From Amycolatopsis mongoliensis (GTDB lineage Bacteria; Actinomycetota; Actinomycetes; Mycobacteriales; Pseudonocardiaceae): 64,000 nucleotides of DNA. Made by a program: the position numbers and the translations under genes. Position 1 is the first letter of the stretch. The number at the start of each line of letters is the position of its first letter. Below, piece after piece: positions 25,113 to 34,698 of the stretch. The notes beneath the pieces were generated by a model, which worked only from the letters and a program-made list of their open reading frames with translations, did not search any database and was not told the origin of the DNA. The stretch is taken from NCBI RefSeq assembly GCF_030285665.1, contig NZ_CP127295.1, positions 1,736,001 to 1,800,000 on the forward strand. The letters are read 5' to 3'.

Positions 25113-26459
25113 TCAGAGCGACCCCCGTTCCACGACGTTCTTCAACTGCTGCGGGTTCAGCTTCCAGCCGGTCCAATACGTGCCGTCGGGCCGCAGGACT
25201 TCGCACACCCGCGAAAACTGGTTGTAGATCAGAATAGCGGGATCGCCGCGGTAGGTGCCGGCGAGGTTCACCTCGTTCGCGGGATCTTCGGCGAACCGCC
25301 GGAGCGCCTGCTCGTACTCGTTGGCGGCCGCGCGGCTCCAATTGGAGTCCACGCCGAAGTCCTTCGCGTGCTTGAAATGGCTCTGCAGTTGCTTCTCGGG
25401 GTACTTCGGCTCCGGCAGTCGCGCGGTCTGGTCTCCGAGCTCGTCACCGAGCTTCGCGGTGTCCGCCTGCTCGATGTTCGGCTCCGGGGTCCGCTCGACC
25501 GCCATCGCCATGGCCGTCACGCCGCCGGCGACGGCTCCGATCACTTCCGCCCCTTCGAGCGTCGCCACCGCTCCGGCCGAGATCTCCGCCACCGGGCCGG
25601 CCAACAGGCCGATGACGTCGATCCCCAGCAACTCGGCAGCACCCGCGAGGACCTCGAAGAAGCCGTCGGTGAAGATGGTGGCGATCCCCGCGATCGCCAG
25701 GCCGAGTCCAGCCCCGTCGACGACGTCGCGCACCGAGTCTTCGATCCGCTCGCGGGTGTCGACGACCCAGACCCGGAAGTCGGCGAAAGCCGTCGACAGC
25801 TTCTGGAGGAACTGCGGGAGCACGAAGAAGATCGCCGAGTCGTGACCGCCTGCCAGCCGGTCCCAAAAGTCGTTCAGAGCGTCGACGTCGGCGGCATCGT
25901 TGTTCTCCACCAACGCGAACATCCGGTTCTTGAGGTCGGCGGCCAGCGCCTGCACCGCGTCGCCGGCCTGCTCGAACGCCATCTGGATGTTCGTCAGCCT
26001 GCCCGTGTCGGCGTTCGGCACGTACCGGGCTATCTCGTGGGGCAGCCACCACTCCTCCGGCCCCAGCAGGCCCGGCCACGCCGGACTGCCCGCGGCCTTC
26101 GCGGGTATCAACGGCGTCCACGGCGCCGGACCCGGTTGCGGACGGGACGCGTTGTCGGCGTTCCAGTGGTTCAGACCAGCCTGGTCGATCCCCGCGGCGA
26201 CCGAGCCGAGCACGTCGTAGGCGCGGAAGAACGCCGCTACCGCGGTGTGCATCGCTTCCTGGTAGGCACGTTCGAAAGCGTCGGCACCATCGCCCGCACC
26301 GGCCGCGCCGGCATTGCCGTCCAGCGCGGTGAACAGCTTCAGCCGGATCTGGTGCAGCCGCTCCTGGCCATCGGCCAACCCCAGAGCGACGGCGTGGAAG
26401 TCCTCCGGGGTGACGTCGATGACCCCCTGAGGTGCACCGCCCTCATCGATCCGCGCCAC
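25113..26459 (-). CDS. WXG100-associated polymorphic toxin with colicin-D-like C-terminus
   Basis: A 448-aa toxin. Residues about 1-340 are a helical pre-toxin region with a hydrophobic segment (AGLGLAIAGIATIFTDGFFEVLAG). The last 104 residues match the colicin D catalytic domain: KQLQSHFKHAKDFGV, NLAGTYRGDPAILIYN, DGTYWTGWKL and LKNVVERGSL. Colicin D cleaves tRNA-Arg in the anticodon loop. GTG 26459 is chosen since the frame upstream lies inside the WXG100 gene, which it overlaps by 17 nt. Absence of a signal peptide and the WXG100 partner point to type VII (ESX) export. The target tRNA is inferred by family. Confidence 0.85.
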   Translation of the reverse strand: MARIDEGGAPQGVIDVTPEDFHAVALGLADGQERLHQIRLKLFTALDGNAGAAGAGDGADAFERAYQEAMHTAVAAFFRAYDVLGSVAAGIDQAGLNHWNADNASRPQPGPAPWTPLIPAKAAGSPAWPGLLGPEEWWLPHEIARYVPNADTGRLTNIQMAFEQAGDAVQALAADLKNRMFALVENNDAADVDALNDFWDRLAGGHDSAIFFVLPQFLQKLSTAFADFRVWVVDTRERIEDSVRDVVDGAGLGLAIAGIATIFTDGFFEVLAGAAELLGIDVIGLLAGPVAEISAGAVATLEGAEVIGAVAGGVTAMAMAVERTPEPNIEQADTAKLGDELGDQTARLPEPKYPEKQLQSHFKHAKDFGVDSNWSRAAANEYEQALRRFAEDPANEVNLAGTYRGDPAILIYNQFSRVCEVLRPDGTYWTGWKLNPQQLKNVVERGSL

Positions 26460-26742
26460 GCCAGATATCCAGGTTCGCCGACAACGCCGCGCCGTGGTTG
26501 TCGTGTGCCGCCAGCACGACGTCCCGGATCCGAGGCAGGTCGGCGTGCAGTTCGCGGGCAGCGGTGACCCATTCGGCATAGCGTCGCGCGAACGCCGATT
26601 GCCCGTCGCCGAGCCAGTCGCCCAACGCCTCCGCCAACTCCTCTTCGAGCCGCGTGAGCAGTTCTTCGGCCTCGTCGAAGGCAGTTTTGAGGTCTTGCGC
26701 GCGCGTTCGCAGCGCCGCGAAATCGACCCTCAGCGTACCCAA
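26443..26742 (-). CDS. WXG100-like (EsxB-type) protein
   Basis: A 99-aa helical-hairpin protein of WXG100 size, with two amphipathic helices flanking a turn at DWLGDGQSAF. TTG 26742 is preferred: GGGGAGGG lies 4-5 nt upstream and it gives the typical 100-residue length starting GTLRVDFAALR. GTG 26760 is an alternative, and the frame is open still further. As the first gene of a WXG100-toxin-immunity operon it is probably the secretion partner or chaperone of the toxin. No ESX core genes are present in the window, so the secretion machine must be encoded elsewhere. Confidence 0.8.
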   Translation of the reverse strand: MGTLRVDFAALRTRAQDLKTAFDEAEELLTRLEEELAEALGDWLGDGQSAFARRYAEWVTAARELHADLPRIRDVVLAAHDNHGAALSANLDIWRGADR

Positions 26743-26816
26743 TTCACCCTCCCCGGTGACCGAACGCTTCCGGTCTGTCACGCTAGCCGCCCAGGGATGG
26801 GTAATCGAGCGGTAAG

Positions 26817-27185
26817 TCAGCCGTCCCTGGCAAAACGCCTGGTCAGCGCCGCGACGCCGATGCCGACGACCGCCAGCACGATTCCCCACACCACCCAGCC
26901 GACCAGCACGAGCACGACCCCGGTGGCCGCGAACAGGGCGAACTCCACCAGGAACCGGGCCGGTTCCGGCAGCCGGCGGCGGGCCCGCGGGGCGACGAAC
27001 AGGCCCCAGACCGCGGCCGCGGCGAGCGGCAGCAGGACCGCGTCGACGATCGCCAGCGCCACCCCGCTGCCGAGCTGGGTGCCGGCCAGCGCCAGGCCGC
27101 CCAGCAGGGCCAGCTCGGTGAGGAAGCGGACCGTCAGCACCACGCCCGCGACCCCGCTCAGGCGGGGACCCGTTCCCGAAGTCAT
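26817..27185 (-). CDS. DUF2568 (YrdB-like) membrane protein
   Basis: A 122-aa protein with four hydrophobic segments: VRFLTELALLGGLALAG, VDAVLLPLAAAAVWGLFVAP, FALFAATGVVLVLVG and a last one. The FLTELALLGG start and WGLFVAPRARRRLPEPARF match the DUF2568/YrdB family of small integral membrane proteins of unknown function. It is separated from the WXG100 operon by 74 bp and is not obviously part of it. ATG 27185. Confidence 0.82.
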   Translation of the reverse strand: MTSGTGPRLSGVAGVVLTVRFLTELALLGGLALAGTQLGSGVALAIVDAVLLPLAAAAVWGLFVAPRARRRLPEPARFLVEFALFAATGVVLVLVGWVVWGIVLAVVGIGVAALTRRFARDG

Positions 27186-27384
27186 CGGGCCAGCCTAGGG
27201 CCCCGATCCACTGTGGACGTTACGGGTACAGCTGAGCACAGTTCGTGATCTCGGCCACAGTTCGGCCGATCAGGTTGCGGTTCCGAATCGGTCCACGACG
27301 CCGCCACGCGTCGCTGTAACGACGATCCACCCCTGCTCGACGTGTTAAGCGCACATCGCGACCGCGAGCCAAGGAGCCTGGTAG

Positions 27385-28617
27385 ATGACCACATGTCGAC
27401 TCTGCGGTTCGACAAACATGGCCAGCGTGGTGGACCTCGGGGCCACTCCCCCGTGTGAGCGATTCTTGACCGCCGAGCAGCTCGACGAGCCGGAAGCCAC
27501 CTTCCCGCTCCACCTCAAGGTGTGCACCGAGTGCTGGCTCGCCCAGATCCCGCCGCTGATCGACCCCGACGACACCTTCACCGAGTACGCCTACTTCTCG
27601 TCCTTCTCGACGTCGTGGGTGGAGCACGCGAAGCGGTACGTCGACGGCGCGGTCGAGCGGCTGGGGCTCGGCGAGAAGTCGTTCGTCGTCGAGGTCGCCA
27701 GCAACGACGGCTACCTGCTCAAGCACGTCGTCGGGCACGGCATCCGGTGTCTGGGCGTCGAACCTTCGGTGAACGTCGGGCAGGCGGCGCGCGACGCCGG
27801 CGTGCCCACCCTGACGGCCTTCCTCTCCGAGGAAACCGGCAGGCAGGTGCGTGAGGAGCACGGGCCGGCCGACCTGGTCGCCGCGAACAACGTCTACGCG
27901 CACATCCCCGACGTCCTCGGCTTCACGAAGGGCCTGCGCGCCCTGGTCGCCGACGACGGCTGGGTCTCGATCGAGGTCCAGCACCTGCTCACGCTGATCG
28001 AGAAGAACCAGTACGACACGATCTACCACGAGCACTTCCAGTACTACACGGTCGAATCCGCGCGCCGGGCCCTCGCGACCGGCGGCCTGACCGTGGTCGA
28101 CGTCGAGCTGGTGCCGACGCACGGCGGGTCGATCCGGCTGTGGGCGCGCCCGGCCGAGGTGGCCGGCGAGCCCAGCGAGCGGATGACCGACGTGCTGGAG
28201 CGCGAGAAGGCCGCCGGGCTGCACGAGCTGTCCGGGTACACCGAGTTCGCCGAACGTGTCACCCGCGTGCGGCTGGACCTGCTGAAGTTCCTCATCGAGG
28301 CGCGCAACGACGGGAAGACCGTCGTCGGCTACGGCGCCCCGGGCAAGGGCAACACCCTGCTCAACCACTGCGGGATCCGCACGGACCTGCTGCCGTACAC
28401 GGTCGATCGCAACCCGTACAAGCACGGCCGGTTCACCCCGGGCACGCGCATCCCGGTGCTGCCCCCGGAGCGGATCGAAGCCGACCGGCCCGACTACGTG
28501 CTCGTCCTCCCGTGGAACCTCCGGGAGGAACTGACCGAACAGCTGTCGTTCGTGGGTGCCTGGGGCGGAAAGCTCGTGTTCCCCATCCCCCGCCTGGAAA
28601 TCGTCGAGGTGTCTTGA
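27385..28617 (+). CDS. Sugar C-methyltransferase (NovU/TylC3-like)
   Basis: SAM-dependent C-methyltransferase, 410 aa, of the type that branches nucleotide deoxysugars at C-3 or C-5. The domains are an N-terminal zinc-binding region (CRLCGS at 4-9, CTECWLAQIPP), a central methyltransferase (VVEVASNDGYLLKHV, VAANNVYAHIPD, HEHFQYYTVES) and the family's C-terminal domain (VVGYGAPGKGNTLLNHCGI). ATG 27385 follows AAGGAG. It opens the plus-strand polysaccharide operon; the 199-bp upstream region holds the promoter. The exact sugar is unknown. Confidence 0.92.
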   Translation: MTTCRLCGSTNMASVVDLGATPPCERFLTAEQLDEPEATFPLHLKVCTECWLAQIPPLIDPDDTFTEYAYFSSFSTSWVEHAKRYVDGAVERLGLGEKSFVVEVASNDGYLLKHVVGHGIRCLGVEPSVNVGQAARDAGVPTLTAFLSEETGRQVREEHGPADLVAANNVYAHIPDVLGFTKGLRALVADDGWVSIEVQHLLTLIEKNQYDTIYHEHFQYYTVESARRALATGGLTVVDVELVPTHGGSIRLWARPAEVAGEPSERMTDVLEREKAAGLHELSGYTEFAERVTRVRLDLLKFLIEARNDGKTVVGYGAPGKGNTLLNHCGIRTDLLPYTVDRNPYKHGRFTPGTRIPVLPPERIEADRPDYVLVLPWNLREELTEQLSFVGAWGGKLVFPIPRLEIVEVS

Positions 28618-28618
28618 A

Positions 28619-29410
28619 GTGAAGGTCGTTCTCTTCTGCGGTGGCTACGGGATGCGGATGCGCAACGGCGCGGCCGACGACGTCCCGAAGCCGATGGCGA
28701 TGGTCGGACCGAGACCGCTCATCTGGCACGTCATGCGCTACTACGCGCATTTCGGCCACACGGAGTTCATCCTGTGCCTCGGCTACGGCGCGGCGCACAT
28801 CAAGAACTTCTTCCTGAACTACCAGGAAACCATTTCCAACGACTTCATCCTGCGCAACGGGCAGGCGGAACTGCTGTCGACCGACATCGCCGACTGGACG
28901 ATCACCTTCGTGCAGACCGGCATCGAGTCGCCGATCGGTGAGCGCCTGCGCCGCGTGCGCGACTACCTCGACGGCGACGAGATGTTCCTCGCGAACTACG
29001 CCGACGTCCTGTCCGACGCGCCGCTGCCGGACATGATCGAGCGGTTCTCGAACACCGACGCGGGCGCGTCGATGATGGTCGTGCCGCCGCAGTCGTCGTT
29101 CCACTGCGTGGAGATGAACGAAGGCGGCATGGTCGGCGCGATCACCGCGGTCAGCGAAATGCCGCTGTGGGAGAACGGCGGGTACTTCGTGCTCCGCCAG
29201 GAGGTCTTCGACCACATCCCGGAGAACGGTGACCTGGTCGCCGACGGCTGCGGCGAGCTGGCCAAGCGCGGCCGGCTGCTGGCCTACCCGTACCGCGGGT
29301 TCTGGAAGCCGACCGACACGGTCAAGGAGCGCGCGGCGCTCGACGACGCGTACACCCGCGGCCAGAAGCCCTGGGCGCTCTGGGAGCAGCCCGCCGAGAG
29401 CATCGCGTGA
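28619..29410 (+). CDS. Sugar-1-phosphate nucleotidyltransferase (RfbF-like)
   Basis: A 263-aa nucleotidyltransferase most like glucose-1-phosphate cytidylyltransferases: KVVLFCGGYGMRMR at the N-terminus, DDVPKPMAMVGPRPLIWHVMRYY, FILCLGYGAAHIKNFF and VFDHIPENGDLV. It would make an NDP-hexose (perhaps CDP-glucose) for the genes around it. GTG 28619 starts 1 nt after the preceding stop, with GAGGTG upstream; the frame extends further back but only as a shadow. Nucleotide specificity is not certain. Confidence 0.9.
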   Translation: MKVVLFCGGYGMRMRNGAADDVPKPMAMVGPRPLIWHVMRYYAHFGHTEFILCLGYGAAHIKNFFLNYQETISNDFILRNGQAELLSTDIADWTITFVQTGIESPIGERLRRVRDYLDGDEMFLANYADVLSDAPLPDMIERFSNTDAGASMMVVPPQSSFHCVEMNEGGMVGAITAVSEMPLWENGGYFVLRQEVFDHIPENGDLVADGCGELAKRGRLLAYPYRGFWKPTDTVKERAALDDAYTRGQKPWALWEQPAESIA

Positions 29411-30054
29411 TCGGGCTGCGACCGGGACGGCTCGAGAGCGTCGTCGCCCTCGGCGCGCACTGCGACGACATCGCGATCGGCGCCGGCGGCACGCTGCTGA
29501 CGCTGTGCGCGTCGCGGCCGGGCCTGCGGGTCGACGCGCTGGTCCTCTCCGGCGGCGGCACGCCCCGCGAGGACGAGGAGCGGGCCGCGCTGGCGGCGTT
29601 CTGCCCGGGCGCGCAGCTCGACGTCACGGTGCTGAAACTGCCGGACGGGCGCTTCCCGGCACACTGGGAAGAGGCCAAGAACGCGCTGGAGGAGCTGCGG
29701 CGGCGGACCGATCCGGACGTCATCCTGGCGCCGCGGACCGACGACGCGCACCAGGACCACCGCGGGCTCGCGAAGCTGGTGCCGACGGCGTTCCGCGACC
29801 ACCTGGCGCTGGGCTACGAGATCGTCAAGTGGGACGGCGACCTCGGGGCACCTTCGGTCTACCAGCCCCTCGACGACGACGTCGCCGAGGAGAAGGTCCG
29901 GCTGCTGCAAACTCACTACGCGTCGCAGCGGCACCGCGGCTGGTACGACCGCGAGGCCTTCCTCGGGCTGGCCCGGATCCGCGGGATCGAAGCGGCCGCG
30001 AAGTACGCCGAAGCGTTTTTCGTCAAGAAACTCACTCTCGATCTGAAGGGCTGA
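29407..30054 (+). CDS. PIG-L/LmbE-family deacetylase
   Basis: A 215-aa zinc-dependent N-deacetylase of the LmbE/PIG-L type, with the metal motif [15 protein letters not shown] (His18, Asp20 and Asp21 region) and the second ligand region DAHQDHR. Such enzymes remove acetyl groups from N-acetyl sugars; here the substrate is probably the operon's sugar nucleotide or polymer. GTG 29407 overlaps the preceding stop by 4 nt. It has no signal peptide, so it acts in the cytoplasm. Confidence 0.92.
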   Translation: MIGLRPGRLESVVALGAHCDDIAIGAGGTLLTLCASRPGLRVDALVLSGGGTPREDEERAALAAFCPGAQLDVTVLKLPDGRFPAHWEEAKNALEELRRRTDPDVILAPRTDDAHQDHRGLAKLVPTAFRDHLALGYEIVKWDGDLGAPSVYQPLDDDVAEEKVRLLQTHYASQRHRGWYDREAFLGLARIRGIEAAAKYAEAFFVKKLTLDLKG

Positions 30055-30058
30055 TCCG

Positions 30059-31078
30059 ATGCGGGTGTTGCTGACCGGGCACAAGGGCTACCTGGGGACG
30101 GTGATGGCCCCGGTGCTCGCCGCCGCCGGTCACGAGGTCGTCGGCCTCGACTCGGGACTGTTCGAGGACTGCCTGCTCGGGCCCACCCCGGCCGACCCGG
30201 CCGGGCAGGTCGTCGACCTGCGCGACGTCACCGCGGAGCACGTCACCGGGTTCGACGCGGTCATCCACCTGGCCGCGCTGTCGAACGACCCGCTCGGCTC
30301 GCTCGCGCCGGAGCTGACCTACGACATCAACCACCACGCGTCGGTGAAGCTCGCGAAGCTGGCGAAGGAGGCCGGCGTCGGGCGGTACCTCTACGCGTCG
30401 ACCTGCTCGGTGTACGGCGCGGGCGGCGACAAGCTGGTCGACGAGGACGCCCCGCTGAAGCCGGTGACGCCGTACGCGGAGTCGAAGGTGCGCGTCGAGG
30501 CCGACGTCCACGAGCTCGCCGACGACGACTTCACCCCGGTCTACATGCGCAACGCGACCGCGTTCGGCTACTCGCCCCGGCTGCGCGGCGACATCGTGCT
30601 GAACAACCTGACCGCGCACGCACACCTGTCCGGCGAGGTGCTGGTGCTCTCCGACGGCACGCCGTGGCGGCCGCTGGTGCACGCCCAGGACATCGCGCGC
30701 GCGTTCACCGCCGCGCTCACGGCGCCGAAGGAGGCCGTGCACAACAAGGCGTTCAACATCGGCACCGAGGACAACAACGTCACCGTCGCCGAGATCGCCC
30801 AGGAGGTCGTCGAGGCCGTGCCGGGCTCGACGCTGAACATCACCGGCGAGGCCGGCGCCGACCCGCGGTCGTACCGGGTCGACTTCTCGCGCTTCCGCGA
30901 GGCCATCCCGGGCTTCGCCTGCGAGTGGTCGGTCAAGGACGGCGCCGTCGAGCTCATCGAGGCCTACCGCCGGTTCGGGCTGACCCGGGAGTCGTTCGAG
31001 AAGCTGTTCACCAGGCTCGCCTGGCTGCGCAGCGAGGGCGAAGCCGGCCGCGTCGACGCCACCCTGCGGCGGAAGTAG
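30059..31078 (+). CDS. NAD-dependent sugar epimerase/dehydratase
   Basis: Short-chain extended-type (SDR) nucleotide-sugar enzyme, 339 aa. The Rossmann motif TGHKGYLG (residues 6-13), HLAALSNDP, the catalytic Ser in STCSVYG and YAESK with the catalytic Tyr and Lys are all present. It could be a 4-epimerase, 4,6-dehydratase or reductase; [10 protein letters not shown] resembles a group of uncharacterised surface-polysaccharide enzymes. ATG 30059 lies 4 nt after the deacetylase stop. Confidence 0.93.
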   Translation: MRVLLTGHKGYLGTVMAPVLAAAGHEVVGLDSGLFEDCLLGPTPADPAGQVVDLRDVTAEHVTGFDAVIHLAALSNDPLGSLAPELTYDINHHASVKLAKLAKEAGVGRYLYASTCSVYGAGGDKLVDEDAPLKPVTPYAESKVRVEADVHELADDDFTPVYMRNATAFGYSPRLRGDIVLNNLTAHAHLSGEVLVLSDGTPWRPLVHAQDIARAFTAALTAPKEAVHNKAFNIGTEDNNVTVAEIAQEVVEAVPGSTLNITGEAGADPRSYRVDFSRFREAIPGFACEWSVKDGAVELIEAYRRFGLTRESFEKLFTRLAWLRSEGEAGRVDATLRRK

Positions 31079-32358
31079 TGGCGGGCCCGCAGCTGCGGAC
31101 CGGGGCGGAGCTGCACGCCCTGGTCGAGCGGCTGTACCCGATCTGCCGCAGCATCACCGGCGACGGCGTGCGGCAGACCCTGGACATCATCGGCGAGCAC
31201 ATCGAGCTGGAACGGCACGAGGTTCCGACGGGCACGGCCGTGCTGGACTGGACGATCCCGCAGGAGTGGAACATCCGGGACGCGTACGTCGCGTCTCCTG
31301 ACGGCTCGCGCGTCATCGACTTCCGGGAGTCGAACCTGCACGTCGTCGGGTACAGCGTCCCGGTGAACGAGCGGATGCCGCTGAGCGAGCTGCGGGAGCA
31401 CCTGCACACGCTGCCGGACCAGCCGTCGTGGGTGCCCTACCGGACCAGCTACTACGCCCCGGCCTGGGGCTTCTGCCTCGCGCAGGAGAAGCTCGACGCG
31501 CTGCCCGACGGCGAGTACGACGTCGTCATCGACTCGACCCTGGCCGACGGTTCGCTGACGTACGGCGAGCACGTCGTCCCGGGGCGCGTCACCGACGAGG
31601 TCATCGTGTCGTGCCACGTCTGCCACCCGTCGCTGGCCAACGACAACCTGGCCGGCATCGCGGTGGCGGTCTCGCTGGCCCAGCAGCTGGCGCTCACCCA
31701 GCCGCACTACACGTACCGGTTCCTGTTCATGCCGGGGACGATCGGCTCGATCACGTGGCTGGCCCGCAACTCTTCGCGGATCGAAAAGATCAAGCACGGG
31801 CTGGTGCTGGCCTGCGCGGGCGACCCGGGATCGCTGACGTACAAGAAGTCCCGCCGCGGCGACGCCGAGATCGACCGCGTCGTGCAGCACGTGCTGCACT
31901 CGCGCGAGCACCGCGTCGTCGACTTCTCGCCGTACGGCTACGACGAGCGCCAGTTCTGCTCGCCGGGCTTCAACCTCGGCGTCGGCTCGCTGACGCGGAC
32001 GCCGTACGCGGGCTACCCCGAGTACCACACCTCGGCGGACAACCCGAACTTCGTATCGCCGGCGGCCATGGAGGACACCCTCGGCGCTCTCCGCGACGCG
32101 TTCGGCGTCCTGGACCGCAACCGCCGGTACGTCAACCTCAGCCCGTACGGCGAGCCGCAGCTCGGCAAGCGCGGGCTGTACGACTCGCTCGGCGGCCGCA
32201 GCGACGCCAAGGAAGCCCAGATGGCGATGCTGTGGGTGCTCAACCTCTCCGACGGCGAGCACTCGCTCCTCGACATCGCCGACCGGGCCGGGTTGTCCTT
32301 CGACATCGTGGACGTCGCGGCGCGTGCCCTGCACGACGCCGGTCTGGTCAAGGAGTGA
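31078..32358 (+). CDS. DUF4910 aminopeptidase-like protein
   Basis: A 426-aa protein of the DUF4910/DUF2172 family: an M28-peptidase-like zinc fold plus a C-terminal winged-helix-like domain (LWVLNLSDGEHSLLDIADRAGL). Likely metal ligands are in VSCHVCHPSLANDNLAG and the His of YPEYHTSADN. The family is known mainly from surface-sugar and antibiotic clusters, where it may hydrolyse an amide. GTG 31078 shares one base with the preceding TAG stop. No transmembrane or signal sequence is seen. Confidence 0.88.
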   Translation: MAGPQLRTGAELHALVERLYPICRSITGDGVRQTLDIIGEHIELERHEVPTGTAVLDWTIPQEWNIRDAYVASPDGSRVIDFRESNLHVVGYSVPVNERMPLSELREHLHTLPDQPSWVPYRTSYYAPAWGFCLAQEKLDALPDGEYDVVIDSTLADGSLTYGEHVVPGRVTDEVIVSCHVCHPSLANDNLAGIAVAVSLAQQLALTQPHYTYRFLFMPGTIGSITWLARNSSRIEKIKHGLVLACAGDPGSLTYKKSRRGDAEIDRVVQHVLHSREHRVVDFSPYGYDERQFCSPGFNLGVGSLTRTPYAGYPEYHTSADNPNFVSPAAMEDTLGALRDAFGVLDRNRRYVNLSPYGEPQLGKRGLYDSLGGRSDAKEAQMAMLWVLNLSDGEHSLLDIADRAGLSFDIVDVAARALHDAGLVKE

Positions 32359-33746
32359 GCGACGTGGCCAACCATCGCCGGGCCCCTCGCTCGCTGCTCC
32401 GGAACGGCGCCGTGCGCGCCATGGCCGGACGGCTGAGCTGGGGCCTCGGCGACCAGGCGGTGTCGAGCCTGACGAACTTCGCCGTCGGGCTGTACGTGGC
32501 CCGCTCGCTCGGCACGTTCGCGTTCGGCATCTTCAGCCTCGCCTGGGTCACCTACGGCGTGGTGCTCAACGTCTCGCGCGGCCTGGCCACCGACCCGCTG
32601 ATGGTGCGGTTCAGCGCGGTGCCGGAGGCGCGCTGGCGCCTGGGGGTCGCCAGCGCCTCCGGCACCGCGATCGGCGTCGGCTGCGCGACCGGGCTGGTCA
32701 GCCTGGTCGCCGGGCTGGCCGCGGGCGGCCCGCTCGGCAACGCGTTCGTCGCGCTCGCCGTCGTCCTGCCGGGCCTGCTGCTGCAGGACGCCTGGCGCTT
32801 CGCCTTCTTCGCGAAGGGCGAGGGCAAGAAGGCGTTCATCAACGACTGCGTCTGGGGCGTGGCCCTGCTGCCGGCGCTGTTCATCGCCGCCCAGATCCAC
32901 ACCGTGGTCGCGTTCGTGCTGGCCTGGGGCCTTTCGGGCGCGGTCGCGGCCCTGTTCGGCTGGTTCCAGACCAGCATCCTCCCCCACCCCCGGGAAGCGC
33001 TGGGCTGGTTCCGGCGGCAGCGCGACCTGAGCGTCCGCTACCTCGTCGAGAACGTCAGCAACAGCGGCGCGTCCCAGCTGCGCGCGTACGGTCTCGGCGC
33101 GATCGCCGGCATCACGGCCGTCGGCGCGGTCCGCGGCGCCGAACAGCTGCTCGGCCCCTTCCTGGCCCTGCTCATGGGGCTGTCCTTGGTCACTGTCGCA
33201 GAAGGCGCGCGGGTGCTCCAGCGGGCACCGCACCGGCTGAAGCACTTCTGCGTGATCCTCGGCGGCGGCCAGGCCGCCGCCGCGCTGTGCTGGGGCCTCG
33301 GGCTGCTGCTCCTGGTCCCCGACTCCGCCGGCCGCTGGGTGATGGGTTCGGTGTGGGACTCGTCGTCCCCGCTGATCCTGCCGGTCACCCTCGCCGTGGT
33401 CGGCGCGAGCTTCGCCACCGGCGCCGCGGCCGGTCTCCGAGCACTCGGCGCCGCTCCGCGGAGCCTGCGGTCGCAGCTGATCGCCTCCCTGTTCTACGTC
33501 ACGTTCGGCATCACCGGAGCCTTCCTGGATGGCGCGGCCGGGTCCGCGTGGGGTGTCGCGACCGCGACGCTCACCGGGTCCGCCGTCTGGTGGTGGCAGC
33601 TGCGGCTCGGGCTGCGCGAGTACGTGCCGCGAGCAGCGGACGACGCCGGGGCCAACGAGACCACCATCGTCTTCGCGCCACTCAGAGAAACGATCAACGA
33701 AACCACCGTGGTCTTCGAGCCGATCAAAGAGCCGATCAAGGAATGA
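32355..33746 (+). CDS. Polysaccharide flippase-like membrane protein
   Basis: A 463-aa integral-membrane protein with about 12 predicted helices, of the Wzx/MurJ (MOP) type: FAVGLYVARSLGTFAFGIFSL near the start and a long hydrophobic series after it. It would flip lipid-linked repeat units across the membrane. GTG 32355 overlaps the DUF4910 stop by 4 nt. An odd C-terminal tail (about 430-463) holds repeated acidic segments, ETTIVFAPLRETI, ETTVVFEPIKEPIKE, unlike usual flippases; such a cytoplasmic tail may bind a partner. Confidence 0.85.
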   Translation: MSDVANHRRAPRSLLRNGAVRAMAGRLSWGLGDQAVSSLTNFAVGLYVARSLGTFAFGIFSLAWVTYGVVLNVSRGLATDPLMVRFSAVPEARWRLGVASASGTAIGVGCATGLVSLVAGLAAGGPLGNAFVALAVVLPGLLLQDAWRFAFFAKGEGKKAFINDCVWGVALLPALFIAAQIHTVVAFVLAWGLSGAVAALFGWFQTSILPHPREALGWFRRQRDLSVRYLVENVSNSGASQLRAYGLGAIAGITAVGAVRGAEQLLGPFLALLMGLSLVTVAEGARVLQRAPHRLKHFCVILGGGQAAAALCWGLGLLLLVPDSAGRWVMGSVWDSSSPLILPVTLAVVGASFATGAAAGLRALGAAPRSLRSQLIASLFYVTFGITGAFLDGAAGSAWGVATATLTGSAVWWWQLRLGLREYVPRAADDAGANETTIVFAPLRETINETTVVFEPIKEPIKE

Positions 33747-33753
33747 GGACTCC

Positions 33754-34698
33754 ATGACCACCGTCCCGCGGCTGAGCCTCGGCCTCCCGGTGTACAACGG
33801 CGAGGAGTACCTCGCCGAGTCGCTGGACGCCCTGCTCGGCCAGACCTACGAAGACTTCGAGCTGATCATCTCGGACAACGCCTCCACCGACGGCACCGAC
33901 GAGATCTGCCGCCGCTACGCCGAGAAGGACTCCCGGATCCGCTACGTCCGGCAGCCGAAGAACATCGGGGCGACCCCGAACCACAACTACGTGTTCGACG
34001 TGTCCCGCACCGAGCTCTTCAAGTGGGTCTCCCACGACGACCTCTACGCCCGCGACCTGCTCAAGCGGTGCATCGAGGCCCTCGACGAGCGCCCCGACGT
34101 CATCCTCGCCCACTGCGACCAGGCGATCATCGACGGCGACGGCCGCATCGTCCAGCCGCTCGAGTACACGCTGGACACCGCGTCCCCGCACGCCCCGGAC
34201 CGCTTCCGCAGCATCCTGTTCGAGCCCGGCGGCGACGACTTCTACGGCGTCATCCGCGCCGACGTCCTCCGCCGCGTCAAGCCGCTCGACAGCTACCACC
34301 ACGCCGACCGGACGTACTCCGCCGAGATGGCCCTCCACGGTCCCTTCCACCAGGTGCCCGAGCTGCTCTACTTCCGCCGCGACCACCCGGGCCGCGCGGA
34401 ACGGGCCAACCCGACCATCCGGAGCCGGTGCGCGAATCTGGACCCGCGGCGCGCGAACCGGCTCCGGAACCCCACCGTCCGCCTGCTCGGCGAGTACGTC
34501 TACGGGTTCGCGGACCTGATCCGCCGCGCGCCGATCTCGGCCGCCGACAAGCGCGAGTGCTTCGCGCACCTCGGCAGCTGGCTGACCAACCGGGCGCGCT
34601 CCGGCCACGGCGAGCGCGTCGAGGACCGCGCGCCGACCGCCTCCGACGTCGCCACGGTCAACACGATCGTGGCCGGCCGCGAAGGCAGGCTCGCGTGA
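33754..34698 (+). CDS. Family 2 glycosyltransferase
   Basis: A 314-aa GT-A fold glycosyltransferase, cytoplasmic face. LSLGLPVYNGEEYLAESLDALLGQTYEDFELIISDNAS is the classical start (cut here in mind at residues 8-45), with the metal-binding region VSHDDLY in place of DxD. It probably adds one residue to the lipid-linked unit. ATG 33754 is preceded by GAGGA 4 nt upstream. Its stop overlaps the pyruvyl transferase start. Confidence 0.93.
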   Translation: MTTVPRLSLGLPVYNGEEYLAESLDALLGQTYEDFELIISDNASTDGTDEICRRYAEKDSRIRYVRQPKNIGATPNHNYVFDVSRTELFKWVSHDDLYARDLLKRCIEALDERPDVILAHCDQAIIDGDGRIVQPLEYTLDTASPHAPDRFRSILFEPGGDDFYGVIRADVLRRVKPLDSYHHADRTYSAEMALHGPFHQVPELLYFRRDHPGRAERANPTIRSRCANLDPRRANRLRNPTVRLLGEYVYGFADLIRRAPISAADKRECFAHLGSWLTNRARSGHGERVEDRAPTASDVATVNTIVAGREGRLA

